A stretch of DNA of 31,479 nt from GCA-002712965 sp913048525 (GTDB lineage Bacteria; Chloroflexota; Dehalococcoidia; Lucifugimonadales; UBA826). The position numbers and the translations under genes were made by a program. Position 1 is the first letter of the stretch. Each line of letters begins with the position of its first letter. This document shows positions 14,546 through 22,959 of the stretch, in pieces. The stretch covers positions 1 through 31,479 of the forward strand of contig CAJWWP010000021.1 of NCBI GenBank assembly GCA_913048525.1. Reading direction: 5' to 3'. The notes beneath the pieces were generated by a model. The model was given only the letters and a program-made list of their open reading frames with translations, did no database searches and was not told the origin of the DNA.

Positions 14546-14652
14546 TGTAGGTTATCTGTTGGTATATTAATTGTTCACTGATAAAGATAAAATATCCTTC
14601 ACGTTAGGCTACTTTCGCAATTTCTTTTGTATATTTGGAGACACTTTCCAAC

Positions 14653-17316
14653 ATGGTTCAAAAAATGACGAGCGACGAGATCAGAGAAGCATTCCTTTCT
14701 TTTTTCGAAAGCAAAGGACACCAACGAATCCCAAGTTCGTCCCTCATTCCCGTAGGTGATCCTACGCTACTTTTAACAATAGCCGGCATGAACCAGTTCA
14801 AACCTTATTTTTCCGGACTGCAGACACCTCCCAATCAACGCCTTACATCAGCCCAAAAATGTTTCAGAACTCCTGACATAGACATAGTTGGAGATGCAAC
14901 CCACAACACAATGTTTGAGATGCTTGGAAACTTCAGTATTGGGGACTATTTCAAAGAAAAAGCTATTGCTTTCGCACTAGAATTCGTCACTGAAAAATTG
15001 GGACTAAGCGCTGAGAGTTTTGCTATGACCATCCATGAGACTGACGACGAGGCCCATCAGTTATGGCAAAACGTGGGAGTCCCCCCAGACAGAATCTACA
15101 GATTTGGAGATGAGGATAACTGGTGGGGACCACCAATTCATGGAGAAGAGGGCCCCTGTGGTCCTTGCAGTGAACTCCACTATGACTTCGGTCAGTCGAG
15201 AGGCTGCTTGCGCGAAGACTGCACGCCCAATTGTGAAAACCAAATGTCCACTGGAGAACAATGCAATAGATATGTCGAACTCTGGAATCTAGTTTTTATG
15301 CAGTTCTATCACCATCCCGATGGTAGTAGAGATCCGTTGCCTGCGCCTAGTATTGACACGGGAATGGGCCTAGAAAGAGCCACGATAATAATGCAAGATG
15401 CCGCAACTATGTACGAGACCGACATTTTCTCCGCCATGATAGAACAAGTATCTAGTATGACTGACGTGACCTACGGTGACGATCTCGAAATGGACTATGC
15501 AATAAGGGCAGTGGTAGAACATTCACGAAGTTCTACATTCTTGACAGCCGACGGAGTAGTACCTGGTAACGAAGGCCGTGGCTACGTTCTAAGACGGGTA
15601 ATACGAAGAGCCATAAGATTGGGCAGAAAAATAGGAATAGGTGACCCATTCCTAGAAGAAATAGCTCAGTCAGTAATCTTAAAAATGGGTGATTCCTATC
15701 CAGAACTTAGAAGCCACAAAGACTTTGTACTCACCGTGTTACGCCTAGAGGAAGATAGATTCCAAAGAGCATATGAGAATGGATATCTAATGCTGGAGAA
15801 AGCTCTATCAGATTCCGAAACGCTTTCAGGAAATACCGTATTCCAACTTTGGGATACTTATGGATTCCCCGTGGAGATGACCGAGGAAATAGCCTTGGAA
15901 CAAGGAAAATTGGTGGACATGGAAGGATTTGAGTCTGAGATGGAGGCCCAGAGGGAACGTGCAAGGTCTAGCTCACAATTTGATGGAGACCAATCTCGCA
16001 TACGTCTGTATGAAAACCTCGGGGTGGGACAAACAGGATTTATAGGATATGAGTCGATTACTGGGCACTCCGTAGTAGTTGGAATAATCTCTGGAAGTCA
16101 ATCTGTAGATTCTGCATCTGGGGGTCAAGAGATTGAAATTATCATGCAGGAGACCCCCTTCTACGCAGAAGGTGGAGGCCAGGTTGGAGACGGAGGTGAC
16201 ATCGTAGGAACGCAAGGCCAAATAGAAATAAATGATACAAAAGAAGCTATCCCTGAAGTAATAGTTCATTATGGCAAAGTAAAAGAGGGAGTTGTTTCAG
16301 TAGGAGATTCAGTCGACTCTTACGTCGATCCTACTCGACGCCAAGATACAGCACGTAACCATACGGCAACTCACATGCTGCACGCTGCACTACGACAAGT
16401 TTTAGGCCCTCATGTCAGACAAGCTGGGTCCTTAGTTACGGCCGATCGATTACGATTCGACTTCAGTCATGTACAAGCTGTCACAGATGAAGAGATGTGG
16501 AGAGTTCAATCCCTGGTTAATGAAAAAATCAGGCAGAACGCCAAAATAGTCAGAAGTGAAAACACCTATACGGCTGCCGTTGAACAAGGCGCTCTTGCTT
16601 TTTTTGGTGACAAGTATGGTGACAGAGTCCGACTCGTTGAAATCGCCAATGGTGATAGATTCAGCTTCGAAGTATGCGGAGGCACCCACGTGGAGAGAAC
16701 TGGAGAGGTTGGAACCGTATATGTGCTAGGTGAATCGAGTATTGGAGCAGGGATGAGACGTATCGAAGCTGTATCTGGTAGAGCTGCAGAACGTCTAGTC
16801 TGGGAGAGATTTAATAGGGAAAACAAACTGGCTGATACCCTACAAACAACCCCTTCCGGAATCGAGGAAAGAATTGTGGCCTTGCAGAACCAACTTGAAA
16901 ACACAAACAGCCAATTGGGGGATCTGCAAAGAGAACTTTCAATGCAGTCGGCAGCCTCACTCCTTGACCAAATCGTAGAAATTGACGGGGTAAAAGTAAT
17001 ATCAGCCCAATCTTCCGCCTCGACTGCAGAATTGCTAAGGACTGTCGGAGATTGGCTAAGGGATAAGTTAGAAACAGGTGTTGTAGTCGCTGGAGCCGTA
17101 ATAAACGATAATCCAATGTTGGTTGCGATGGTAACGAAAGACGTTGTCGAAAAAGGTGTCGATGCATCGACTATCGTAGGTGAGATAGCAAAAATCATAG
17201 GCGGTGGTGGTGGTGGGAGGCCAGAATCTGCTCAAGCTGGTGGCAGATATCCCGATAAGCTCACCGAAGCGCTATCTCTCGTCCCAGATATTGTTTCTAG
17301 GTCTCTAAAGGGATGA
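14653..17316 (+). CDS. alaS: Alanyl-tRNA synthetase
   Basis: The full-length AlaRS has 887 residues and charges tRNA-Ala. The class II catalytic domain opens with EIREAFLSFFESKGHQRIPSSSL and holds the FEMLGNFSIGDYF and ERATIIMQ-type motifs. The editing domain carries HTATH (His570, His574) and CGGTHVE (Cys675, His679), the four zinc ligands that clear mischarged Ser/Gly. The C-Ala domain ends with GGGGGGRPESAQAGG. ATG 14653 has GGAG 12 bases upstream; ATG 14665 is an alternative, and TTG 14635 is unlikely because it overlaps that GGAG. No T-box is seen in the 107 bases upstream. The stop overlaps the ruvX start (ATGA), so the two are translationally coupled. Confidence 0.97.
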   Translation: MVQKMTSDEIREAFLSFFESKGHQRIPSSSLIPVGDPTLLLTIAGMNQFKPYFSGLQTPPNQRLTSAQKCFRTPDIDIVGDATHNTMFEMLGNFSIGDYFKEKAIAFALEFVTEKLGLSAESFAMTIHETDDEAHQLWQNVGVPPDRIYRFGDEDNWWGPPIHGEEGPCGPCSELHYDFGQSRGCLREDCTPNCENQMSTGEQCNRYVELWNLVFMQFYHHPDGSRDPLPAPSIDTGMGLERATIIMQDAATMYETDIFSAMIEQVSSMTDVTYGDDLEMDYAIRAVVEHSRSSTFLTADGVVPGNEGRGYVLRRVIRRAIRLGRKIGIGDPFLEEIAQSVILKMGDSYPELRSHKDFVLTVLRLEEDRFQRAYENGYLMLEKALSDSETLSGNTVFQLWDTYGFPVEMTEEIALEQGKLVDMEGFESEMEAQRERARSSSQFDGDQSRIRLYENLGVGQTGFIGYESITGHSVVVGIISGSQSVDSASGGQEIEIIMQETPFYAEGGGQVGDGGDIVGTQGQIEINDTKEAIPEVIVHYGKVKEGVVSVGDSVDSYVDPTRRQDTARNHTATHMLHAALRQVLGPHVRQAGSLVTADRLRFDFSHVQAVTDEEMWRVQSLVNEKIRQNAKIVRSENTYTAAVEQGALAFFGDKYGDRVRLVEIANGDRFSFEVCGGTHVERTGEVGTVYVLGESSIGAGMRRIEAVSGRAAERLVWERFNRENKLADTLQTTPSGIEERIVALQNQLENTNSQLGDLQRELSMQSAASLLDQIVEIDGVKVISAQSSASTAELLRTVGDWLRDKLETGVVVAGAVINDNPMLVAMVTKDVVEKGVDASTIVGEIAKIIGGGGGGRPESAQAGGRYPDKLTEALSLVPDIVSRSLKG

Positions 17317-17747
17317 TAAGCCACCTGAACCAGCCAATTATTGCCCTAGATGTGGGAGATAAGAGGATTGGAGTGGCTATCAGCGACCCAACCCGAACGT
17401 TGGCCACCCCTCGATCCGCAATTCCCAGGCAGGGGGCAGAGTCTCAGATATTAAAGCTCATCCACGACGAAGACGCGTCTCTGATAATTGTAGGGATGCC
17501 GTTTTTAGCATCTGGTTGCATTGGTACTCAGGCAGACAAAACACAACAATTTATTGCTCACCTGACCAAAATAACTGGACTCAAAATTGAAACTGTAGAC
17601 GAGCGGCTATCCACGGTGGAGGCTCGAAAACGACTGCACGAATCGCCAGGTCGGAAAAATAGAATCAAAAAAGACAAGGGTTTAGTGGACTCGGCTTCTG
17701 CAGCTGTTTTACTTCAAACATATTTGGACCAGATAGGAACCCGATGA
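17313..17747 (+). CDS. ruvX: Putative pre-16S rRNA nuclease RuvX/YqgF
   Basis: This 144-residue RNase-H-fold protein has the family's acidic sites: ALDVGDKRIGVAISD (Asp13 in the first strand), IVGMP, VDERLST and the C-terminal DSASAAVLLQTYLD. The family matures the 5' end of 16S rRNA and was earlier thought to be a Holliday-junction resolvase. Its ATG overlaps the alaS TGA by four bases; alaS-ruvX linkage is common in bacteria. The converging dehydrogenase gene ends one base beyond its stop. Confidence 0.92.
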   Translation: MISHLNQPIIALDVGDKRIGVAISDPTRTLATPRSAIPRQGAESQILKLIHDEDASLIIVGMPFLASGCIGTQADKTQQFIAHLTKITGLKIETVDERLSTVEARKRLHESPGRKNRIKKDKGLVDSASAAVLLQTYLDQIGTR

Positions 17748-17748
17748 A

Positions 17749-18765
17749 CTACAGCTTAACTACCATCTGTACCTGAGTTGACGGCTGGCACAACGCTTCA
17801 AACGCTTGTTGAATATCTTCGATGTCAATAATGTCCGCATCTAAAATCAAAGGATCAACATTAACCTTCCCCTGAGAAATTAGATCCATCGCGATGGTCC
17901 AATCATATGCCTCGGATCCAAACGTAGTATTAAAAGTAACTTCTTTGCCAGCCCAATCCACCGGAAGTAAAGGAACCTCTTCCCAAGCCAAAGCTACAAG
18001 CATTACATTACCTTGTTTCCTAACAATATCGAACGCTGTTTGGAGAGTGGGTTTGGCAGCTGCACATTCATAAACGACATGAGGGCCTGAACCGTCGGTT
18101 AAGGAAATAATAGCCTCAACAGGATCTTCATTGGTGGGATCAACAACCGCGTCGGCCCCAAGAGATAAAGCTACGTTTCTTCTTGCCTCCGAAGGTTCGG
18201 ATACTATGACTTTTCTGGCCCCAGCTGCTTGAGCTGCCTGCATGCATAGAAGACCTATAGGGCCTGCGCCAAGAACAGCTACAGTATCTCCCAATCTCAT
18301 TCGTGAAAGCCTGACTGCCCTGACTACAACCGCACAGGGCTCGACGAGAGTGGCCTGAAGGTCTGTTACGTTTTCTGGAATGGCTGTTGGCGCCCATTCT
18401 GTCAGAAGGGTGTATTCGGCATAACCTCTTTTACGATCGTCTGCAAATCCTTCTAGACGATAGTTGTATTGATCCTGTCGCCTGAGAGGCGCCTCCATAC
18501 CCGGGGGAGGATTGCCTCCTCCACCTACGAGCCTGTCCCCGATTTTCCAACGGTCTATCCCAGACCCTATAGCTACAACAGACCCACTAAATTCATGCCC
18601 CATAACAGCTCCTGGTGGGGCTATGTCATAGAGGAAGGCATGAACATCAGTACCACAAATAGCACTGTAGCCTACTTTGACCAAAATCTCCCCTGGGCCT
18701 GGTTCAGGTATGGGTATATCTTCAATGGTAAGCTGCTGAGGTCCTTGATAAACTGCTGCCTTCAT
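17749..18765 (-). CDS. Zinc-type alcohol/sugar dehydrogenase (MDR superfamily), no structural-zinc cysteines
   Basis: The protein has 338 residues from ATG 18765, chosen over 18801 because GGAGG lies 5 bases upstream and MKAAVY is the usual opening. The catalytic zinc site is present (Cys37 in ICGTD, His57-Glu58 in GHE, Glu142 in VEP), as is the Rossmann motif GAGPIG (166-171). The lobe that normally carries four structural-zinc cysteines (about 80-110) has none and is instead Gly/Pro- and charge-rich (GGGGNPPPGM). The family oxidises secondary alcohols and polyols such as sorbitol or threonine; the substrate is unknown. It is the only gene leftwards from its own likely promoter and converges on ruvX. 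Confidence 0.85.
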   Translation of the reverse strand: MKAAVYQGPQQLTIEDIPIPEPGPGEILVKVGYSAICGTDVHAFLYDIAPPGAVMGHEFSGSVVAIGSGIDRWKIGDRLVGGGGNPPPGMEAPLRRQDQYNYRLEGFADDRKRGYAEYTLLTEWAPTAIPENVTDLQATLVEPCAVVVRAVRLSRMRLGDTVAVLGAGPIGLLCMQAAQAAGARKVIVSEPSEARRNVALSLGADAVVDPTNEDPVEAIISLTDGSGPHVVYECAAAKPTLQTAFDIVRKQGNVMLVALAWEEVPLLPVDWAGKEVTFNTTFGSEAYDWTIAMDLISQGKVNVDPLILDADIIDIEDIQQAFEALCQPSTQVQMVVKL

Positions 18766-18837
18766 GACTTCCTCCAACATAAAACATGGCTCATTAACCA
18801 ACTATAAATAACACTCCCGACTCGGAAATTTAGTCGG

Positions 18838-18866
18838 ATTATATTGGTTAGAGGAAATTTACCCAA
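18838..18866 (-). promoter_or_regulatory. Candidate promoter of the zinc-type dehydrogenase gene
   Basis: Read leftwards, TTGGGT (18866-18861), 17 bases, then a perfect TATAAT (18843-18838). The leader would be about 65 bases. The rest of the 203-base gap up to acpP shows no terminator or gene. Confidence 0.4.
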
Positions 18867-18968
18867 ATACCCGGGCCGTCTAACTACACATGCAAACGTG
18901 GGCCATCATATTTACAATGCAACCAAAACAATGATCACAAAATCAATAGATTAAGAGGTAAACTGAGA

Positions 18969-19223
18969 CTATTCTTCTATGCCTTTTTCTCGAAGATAAT
19001 CTATCGCGGCTTGTACCGTGGTGATAGACTCAGCTTCTTCATCAGAAATTTCGATTTGAACATCTCCAGTGGAGAATTCCTCCTCGAAGGCCATTATCAA
19101 CTCCACCAGATCTAGGGAATCGGCATTAAGGTCTTCTGTGAAAGAGGCCTCGAGAACGACTTCTGATTCGTCAACACTTAATTTGTCTGCAACAATCTGC
19201 TGCACTTGTTCGAGAAGTGCCAT
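18969..19223 (-). CDS. acpP: Acyl carrier protein
   Basis: This 84-residue, strongly acidic four-helix protein carries the phosphopantetheine site DSL (Asp35-Ser36-Leu37) within EDLNADSLDLVELIMAFE. It shuttles acyl chains in type II fatty-acid synthesis in the cytosol. ATG 19223 has a near-perfect Shine-Dalgarno sequence, GGAGGTGA, 5 bases upstream, the strongest in the window and fitting for a highly expressed protein. It follows nusB by 31 bases and is last in the rpmF-fabD-nusB-acpP cluster. The linkage with fabD, two genes upstream, supports the assignment. Confidence 0.97.
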   Translation of the reverse strand: MALLEQVQQIVADKLSVDESEVVLEASFTEDLNADSLDLVELIMAFEEEFSTGDVQIEISDEEAESITTVQAAIDYLREKGIEE

Positions 19224-19254
19224 TTAATCACCTCCAAGTTTTTTCTAATCACTA

Positions 19255-19689
19255 CTATGAATTTAATTTAGGTATGGCGGCTACAAAAGAGCCTAGGACT
19301 CCGTTAACGAAGCCAGCTGAATTCTCTGCACCAAAAGCTTTTGCTAATTCAACCGCCTCATTTATTACCGCCCCTTCTGGAGTCTCTACCGACCATTTTA
19401 TCTCAGCCAATGCTAATCGAATAACATTTCTGTCGACTACAGCCATCTGTGATATCGGCCAGCTAGGTGCATAATCCGTGATTATACTATCCAGTTCCCC
19501 AATATTTACAAGCACATTTTCTACAAGGTCTGATATGAAGTCTGAGTGTCTGGGCGTAACATCGAGGTCTGCAAACAATTGATCAAGAATTGAAGAGGCC
19601 TCATGCTGAACTACGTCCGTCTCACAGAGTACTTGTAATGCAACTACTCTTGCTTGTCGTCTGTTTGTTATTGCACCAGTTTCAAGCAT
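19255..19689 (-). CDS. nusB: Transcription antitermination factor NusB
   Basis: This 144-residue all-helical protein matches NusB: RRQARVVALQVLCETDV at the N-terminus, and DRNVIRLALAEIKWSVETPEGAVINEAVELAKAFGAENSAGFVNGVLGS across the C-terminal half, which is the family's most conserved block. NusB binds boxA RNA with S10 (NusE) and supports rRNA antitermination. Start: ATG 19689 or TTG 19695; neither has a clear Shine-Dalgarno sequence. It sits between fabD (58 bases) and acpP (31 bases) on the same strand. Confidence 0.93.
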   Translation of the reverse strand: MLETGAITNRRQARVVALQVLCETDVVQHEASSILDQLFADLDVTPRHSDFISDLVENVLVNIGELDSIITDYAPSWPISQMAVVDRNVIRLALAEIKWSVETPEGAVINEAVELAKAFGAENSAGFVNGVLGSFVAAIPKLNS

Positions 19690-19747
19690 GTTCAACGAAT
19701 ATTAATTTATAAACTGTTTCAATATCTGGACCAGTTATAGGGCTTTA

Positions 19748-20698
19748 TTAATTTCTACTGAGTGCCAATATAGACTCTATGTCGGAAACACTCGTTACAC
19801 TGGCACTTTTGTCTATGCGCTTTACCATCCCACCGAGAGCTTTACCTGGGCCAATTTCAAGGAAATTTGTTACACCTGACTTGATCATGAAATCAACAGT
19901 CCTCTTCCATTGGACACATCCCGAAATTTGGTTGATAAGTTCTTCCCTAATTTCCTCTGAAGTTTTCAAGGGCTGGCCGGTGCAATTGGCTATGATAGGT
20001 ACCCTGGGAGTCTTGAAGTCGACGTTATTCACCGCATCAATTAAGCCTGCTTTGGCCGGCTCCATTAGTCCAGAATGAAAAGCCCCTCCAACCCTTAATG
20101 GGATAACTTTTTTAGCTCCCCTCGCTGAAGCCATATCCATTGCCCTGGCAACTGCAATTTTTGATCCACTGATCACTATTTGTTCCTGAGTATTTATGTT
20201 GGATACAAACGTTCCAGACTCTCGAGCAACCTCTTCTAAGACCATCTCATCCAACCCGAGAACAGCTGCCATTGTACCGGGGTTGGAATCACAAGCCTCT
20301 TGCATCAACTCCCCCCTCTTCTGCACGAGTAGAGCAGTGTCGCGAATGCTTAGTACTCCTGCTGCAGCCAAAGCAGTGTATTCGCCTAGACTATGTCCTG
20401 CCATTAGCAGAGGTCCGGAAAGATCTGAATCATTCAAGTGCTCAAGCATAGCCTGCAGACACGCCAAACTAACCGCCATAATTCCTGGTTGAGCGTTCAC
20501 CGTCTCCCGAAGAGATTCTTCAGGACCTTCAAACATGATCTGTGATAAAGAGCGCCCAAGTGCGTCATCAACTTCTTCGAAAACAGCCCTACTTGCCTGA
20601 GATTTTTCAAACAATTCTAAACCCATGCCAACAGCTTGGGCACCTTGCCCGGGAAACAGATAAGCAGTCTTAGAATCATCAACAAAAGTTAAGGTCAT
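19748..20698 (-). CDS. fabD: Malonyl-CoA:ACP transacylase
   Basis: The 316-residue protein opens TAYLFPGQGAQAVGMG, then has the nucleophile elbow GHSLGEYTALAAAG (Ser103), Arg128 in QKRGELMQ, and the catalytic His208 in GGAFHSGLM. It transfers malonyl groups from CoA to the acyl carrier protein encoded two genes downstream. ATG 20698 has AAGGAG at normal spacing. The neighbour rpmF lies 53 bases upstream. The usual plsX, fabH and fabG are absent from this cluster. Confidence 0.96.
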   Translation of the reverse strand: MTLTFVDDSKTAYLFPGQGAQAVGMGLELFEKSQASRAVFEEVDDALGRSLSQIMFEGPEESLRETVNAQPGIMAVSLACLQAMLEHLNDSDLSGPLLMAGHSLGEYTALAAAGVLSIRDTALLVQKRGELMQEACDSNPGTMAAVLGLDEMVLEEVARESGTFVSNINTQEQIVISGSKIAVARAMDMASARGAKKVIPLRVGGAFHSGLMEPAKAGLIDAVNNVDFKTPRVPIIANCTGQPLKTSEEIREELINQISGCVQWKRTVDFMIKSGVTNFLEIGPGKALGGMVKRIDKSASVTSVSDIESILALSRN

Positions 20699-20751
20699 TT
20701 ATAGCTCCTTGCAAGACCAAATGTCTATGAGTGCCTCCATAAGACGGAGTA

Positions 20752-20943
20752 CTATAGGGTCTCTTGTGCAGTTTCTATGACAGACCTACCATTGTAGGTC
20801 CCACATTCCGAACACGCCCTATGGGGCATTCTCGGACTGTGACATTGAGGACAGGTAGAAAGAGATGCGGGCTTAATTGCCCGATGCGCATTCCTCCCTC
20901 CTTTTCGTTTGCTGGAGTGTTTCTTTTTGGGAAGTGGTGGCAT
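20752..20943 (-). CDS. rpmF: Ribosomal protein bL32
   Basis: The protein has 63 residues. The basic N-terminus PPLPKKKHSSKRKGGRNAHRA is the standard bL32 opening, followed by a zinc ribbon CPQCHSPRMPHRACSECG (two C-x-x-C pairs). Length and order are normal, and the zinc-binding form is retained. It heads the rpmF-fabD-nusB-acpP cluster, with a promoter predicted about 190 bases upstream. GAGG lies 5 bases before ATG 20943. Confidence 0.95.
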   Translation of the reverse strand: MPPLPKKKHSSKRKGGRNAHRAIKPASLSTCPQCHSPRMPHRACSECGTYNGRSVIETAQETL

Positions 20944-21134
20944 TATAGCCTCGCCTGTTCGCTATTTTTTATTACTTTCTAAAACGACATGAGTAACAAG
21001 TCACTAAATCGCTACTCCGCCTACAATATCCAACTAGTAAGAGCTCATCGCATTCGAAAAAGTCGGAATATTCAATAATACTATCCCGACTGATCTAACC
21101 CCTACGTAACAATATGAAAAAGATGGAAAGCCCG

Positions 21135-21164
21135 ATTATACTTTTGGTCAGCATTGAGGGTCAA
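21135..21164 (-). promoter_or_regulatory. Predicted promoter of rpmF-fabD-nusB-acpP
   Basis: Read leftwards, TTGACC (21164-21159), 18 bases, then a perfect TATAAT (21140-21135). The start would be near 21128, leaving a leader of about 185 bases before rpmF. Confidence 0.5.
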
Positions 21165-21241
21165 TCTAATACAAACCCAAATAAGTAACTTTTTTTCCTG
21201 TATTTGTCTACATATTTTAGCATGCCAACCTCAAACAGGAA

Positions 21242-21270
21242 TTGCCACATCACGCAATGTAATTTACATT
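21242..21270 (+). promoter_or_regulatory. Promoter candidate with overlapping 15-bp palindrome, TcuA-like gene
   Basis: TTGCCA (21242-21247), 17 bases, TACATT (21265-21270). The 15-mer AATGTAATTTACATT (21256-21270) is a perfect 7-bp inverted repeat around one base and covers the -10 hexamer, a typical place for a repressor site. The TGTA...TACA core resembles GntR-type operators in general shape only. Confidence 0.4.
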
Positions 21271-21308
21271 TCGATGCAGTCATCCAATAGGATTGAAGGA
21301 GATGGATC

Positions 21309-22793
21309 ATGCAAAACCAGAATGATTTCGACGTTGTAGTCGTGGGAGCCGGTAGTGCAGCGCTCAACGCAGCCCTATCAGCAAGGGAGCAAGGAAGTAA
21401 GGTGCTCGTGTTGGAAAAAGCCCCAGAACATCTAAGGGGTGGTAATTCCTATTTTACTGGGGGGTTGTTTAGGTTCGCATACAGCGGCTTGGAAGAAATA
21501 GTTAATTTGCTGCCAGAAATAGGGCCAGAAGAGCAAAATAAAATCGATGTGGGCTCATATGATAATTCTGATTTCTATGCCGACGTCATGAGAGTAACTG
21601 AAGGTCTATCCAATCCAGACATTCTCCAAATTTTAGTATCAGAATCGTATCCAACTATGATCTGGATGAGAGATCAAGGAGTCCCTTGGATTCTTGCATA
21701 TGGGCGACAGGCATTTGAGCATGAAGGCAAGCTACGATTCTGGGGCGGCTTGATAGTTGAATCAGTGGGTGGAGGCAAAGGTCTTTCTGATCGATTATTC
21801 GAACTTTGTCAGAATGCGGGTATAGAAGTGCGATATCTGTCAGCCGCTACTGAGCTTAAGACCGATAATAAGGGCAAAATTAGCGGGGTAATTATTAAGG
21901 GCCCCGACGGCTATGAGTCCATTACTTGCAACAGCGTGGTGTTGGCCTGTGGTGGTTTCGAAGCTAACGCAGAAATGCGCACGCGATACCTTGGGCCCGG
22001 ATGGGAACTGGCAAAAGTACGAGGCACGCAATATAACACCGGAGAAGGAATCCAAATGGCCCTCGATATCGGGGCTCAATCTCATGGCCATTGGAGCGGA
22101 TGCCACGCAGTTGCCTGGGATCTAAACGCTCCCCCTCATGGTGATCGTAACGTTGCAGACTTGTTCCAGAAACACTCATATCCGTTCGGTTTGATAGTAA
22201 ATGTCGACGGAAAGCGATTTGTTGACGAGGGAGCAGACTTTAGGAATTATACCTATGCAAAATATGGAAGAGAGATACTCAAACAACCCCAACGGGCTGC
22301 TTTCCAACTATTCGATCAAAAAAGTAAACATTTGCTCCGTGACGAATACTTCATACAGCAAGCCACCATGGTTGAGTCTGACACTATAGAACAGCTGGCT
22401 AAGGGACTCGATATAAATGTTCCTGGTCTAGTAAGAACAATTTCCGACTACAACGACTCTGTTCAGGAGGGAGAATTCAACCCCACTGACTTAGACGGCA
22501 AAAGAACTATCGGAATAACACCGCCAAAATCGAACTGGGCTCAAAAATTGGATTCCCCTCCCTACATAGGCTATGCAGTTACCTGTGGTATCACTTTCAC
22601 GTTCGGAGGACTAAAAATTGATACTCGTTGCAGGGTTCAGGACACATCGGACGTACCAATACCAGGACTTTATGCCGCTGGTGAGCTCACCGGTGGTCTC
22701 TTCTACAATAATTATCCAGGAGGAGCTGGTCTTATGGCTGGAGCGGTATTTGGCAAAATAGCAGGGAAAGAAGCCGCTCAAAGTTCCGCATAG
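21309..22793 (+). CDS. FAD-dependent dehydrogenase, tricarballylate dehydrogenase (TcuA)-like
   Basis: This 494-residue flavoprotein belongs to the fumarate reductase/succinate dehydrogenase superfamily. FAD-binding VVVVGAGSAALNAA lies at residues 9-22, with Glu36 at the end of the second strand; GGNSYFTGG follows; and the C-terminal GLYAAGELTGGLFYNNYPGGAGLMAG binds FAD. The stretch HWSGCHAVAWD, KHSYPFGLIVNVDGKRFVDEGADFRNYTYAKYGR is close to TcuA, which oxidises tricarballylate to cis-aconitate. The actual substrate may differ; no tcuB or tcuC follows, so the electron acceptor is not encoded next door. AAGGAG lies 7 bases before ATG 21309. Its partner is probably the thiamine enzyme 166 bases downstream. 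Confidence 0.82.
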   Translation: MQNQNDFDVVVVGAGSAALNAALSAREQGSKVLVLEKAPEHLRGGNSYFTGGLFRFAYSGLEEIVNLLPEIGPEEQNKIDVGSYDNSDFYADVMRVTEGLSNPDILQILVSESYPTMIWMRDQGVPWILAYGRQAFEHEGKLRFWGGLIVESVGGGKGLSDRLFELCQNAGIEVRYLSAATELKTDNKGKISGVIIKGPDGYESITCNSVVLACGGFEANAEMRTRYLGPGWELAKVRGTQYNTGEGIQMALDIGAQSHGHWSGCHAVAWDLNAPPHGDRNVADLFQKHSYPFGLIVNVDGKRFVDEGADFRNYTYAKYGREILKQPQRAAFQLFDQKSKHLLRDEYFIQQATMVESDTIEQLAKGLDINVPGLVRTISDYNDSVQEGEFNPTDLDGKRTIGITPPKSNWAQKLDSPPYIGYAVTCGITFTFGGLKIDTRCRVQDTSDVPIPGLYAAGELTGGLFYNNYPGGAGLMAGAVFGKIAGKEAAQSSA

Positions 22794-22813
22794 TGATATT
22801 TAACACATTTCCC

Positions 22814-22842
22814 TTGACCCACTGAGTTAAGGGCCATAGAGT
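22814..22842 (+). promoter_or_regulatory. Candidate promoter of the first thiamine enzyme gene
   Basis: TTGACC (22814-22819), 17 bases, TAGAGT (22837-22842), in the 166-base gap after the TcuA-like gene. The gene may also be read from the upstream promoter, since no terminator hairpin is evident between them. Confidence 0.35.
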
Positions 22843-22959
22843 ATGTTCCGCTGAAGCACATACAAAGCTCATGCTAAGTCGAAGGAAAATGCAGAAGTTT
22901 GTGAACCTATTTACTATAGACCTGGCTACGAACTCAACAGAGAAGTAAGGAGAAACCGA

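Larger units (their letters stand above)
20944..21308. other. Divergent intergenic region rpmF / TcuA-like gene
   Basis: These 365 bases without a gene hold a - strand promoter for the rpmF cluster (21135-21164), an inverted repeat AGTCGG/CCGACT with a 19-base loop (21061-21091) inside that transcript's leader, and, for the + strand gene, a promoter candidate overlapping a 15-bp palindrome (21242-21270). No tRNA, small coding region or known riboswitch was recognised. Confidence 0.6.
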
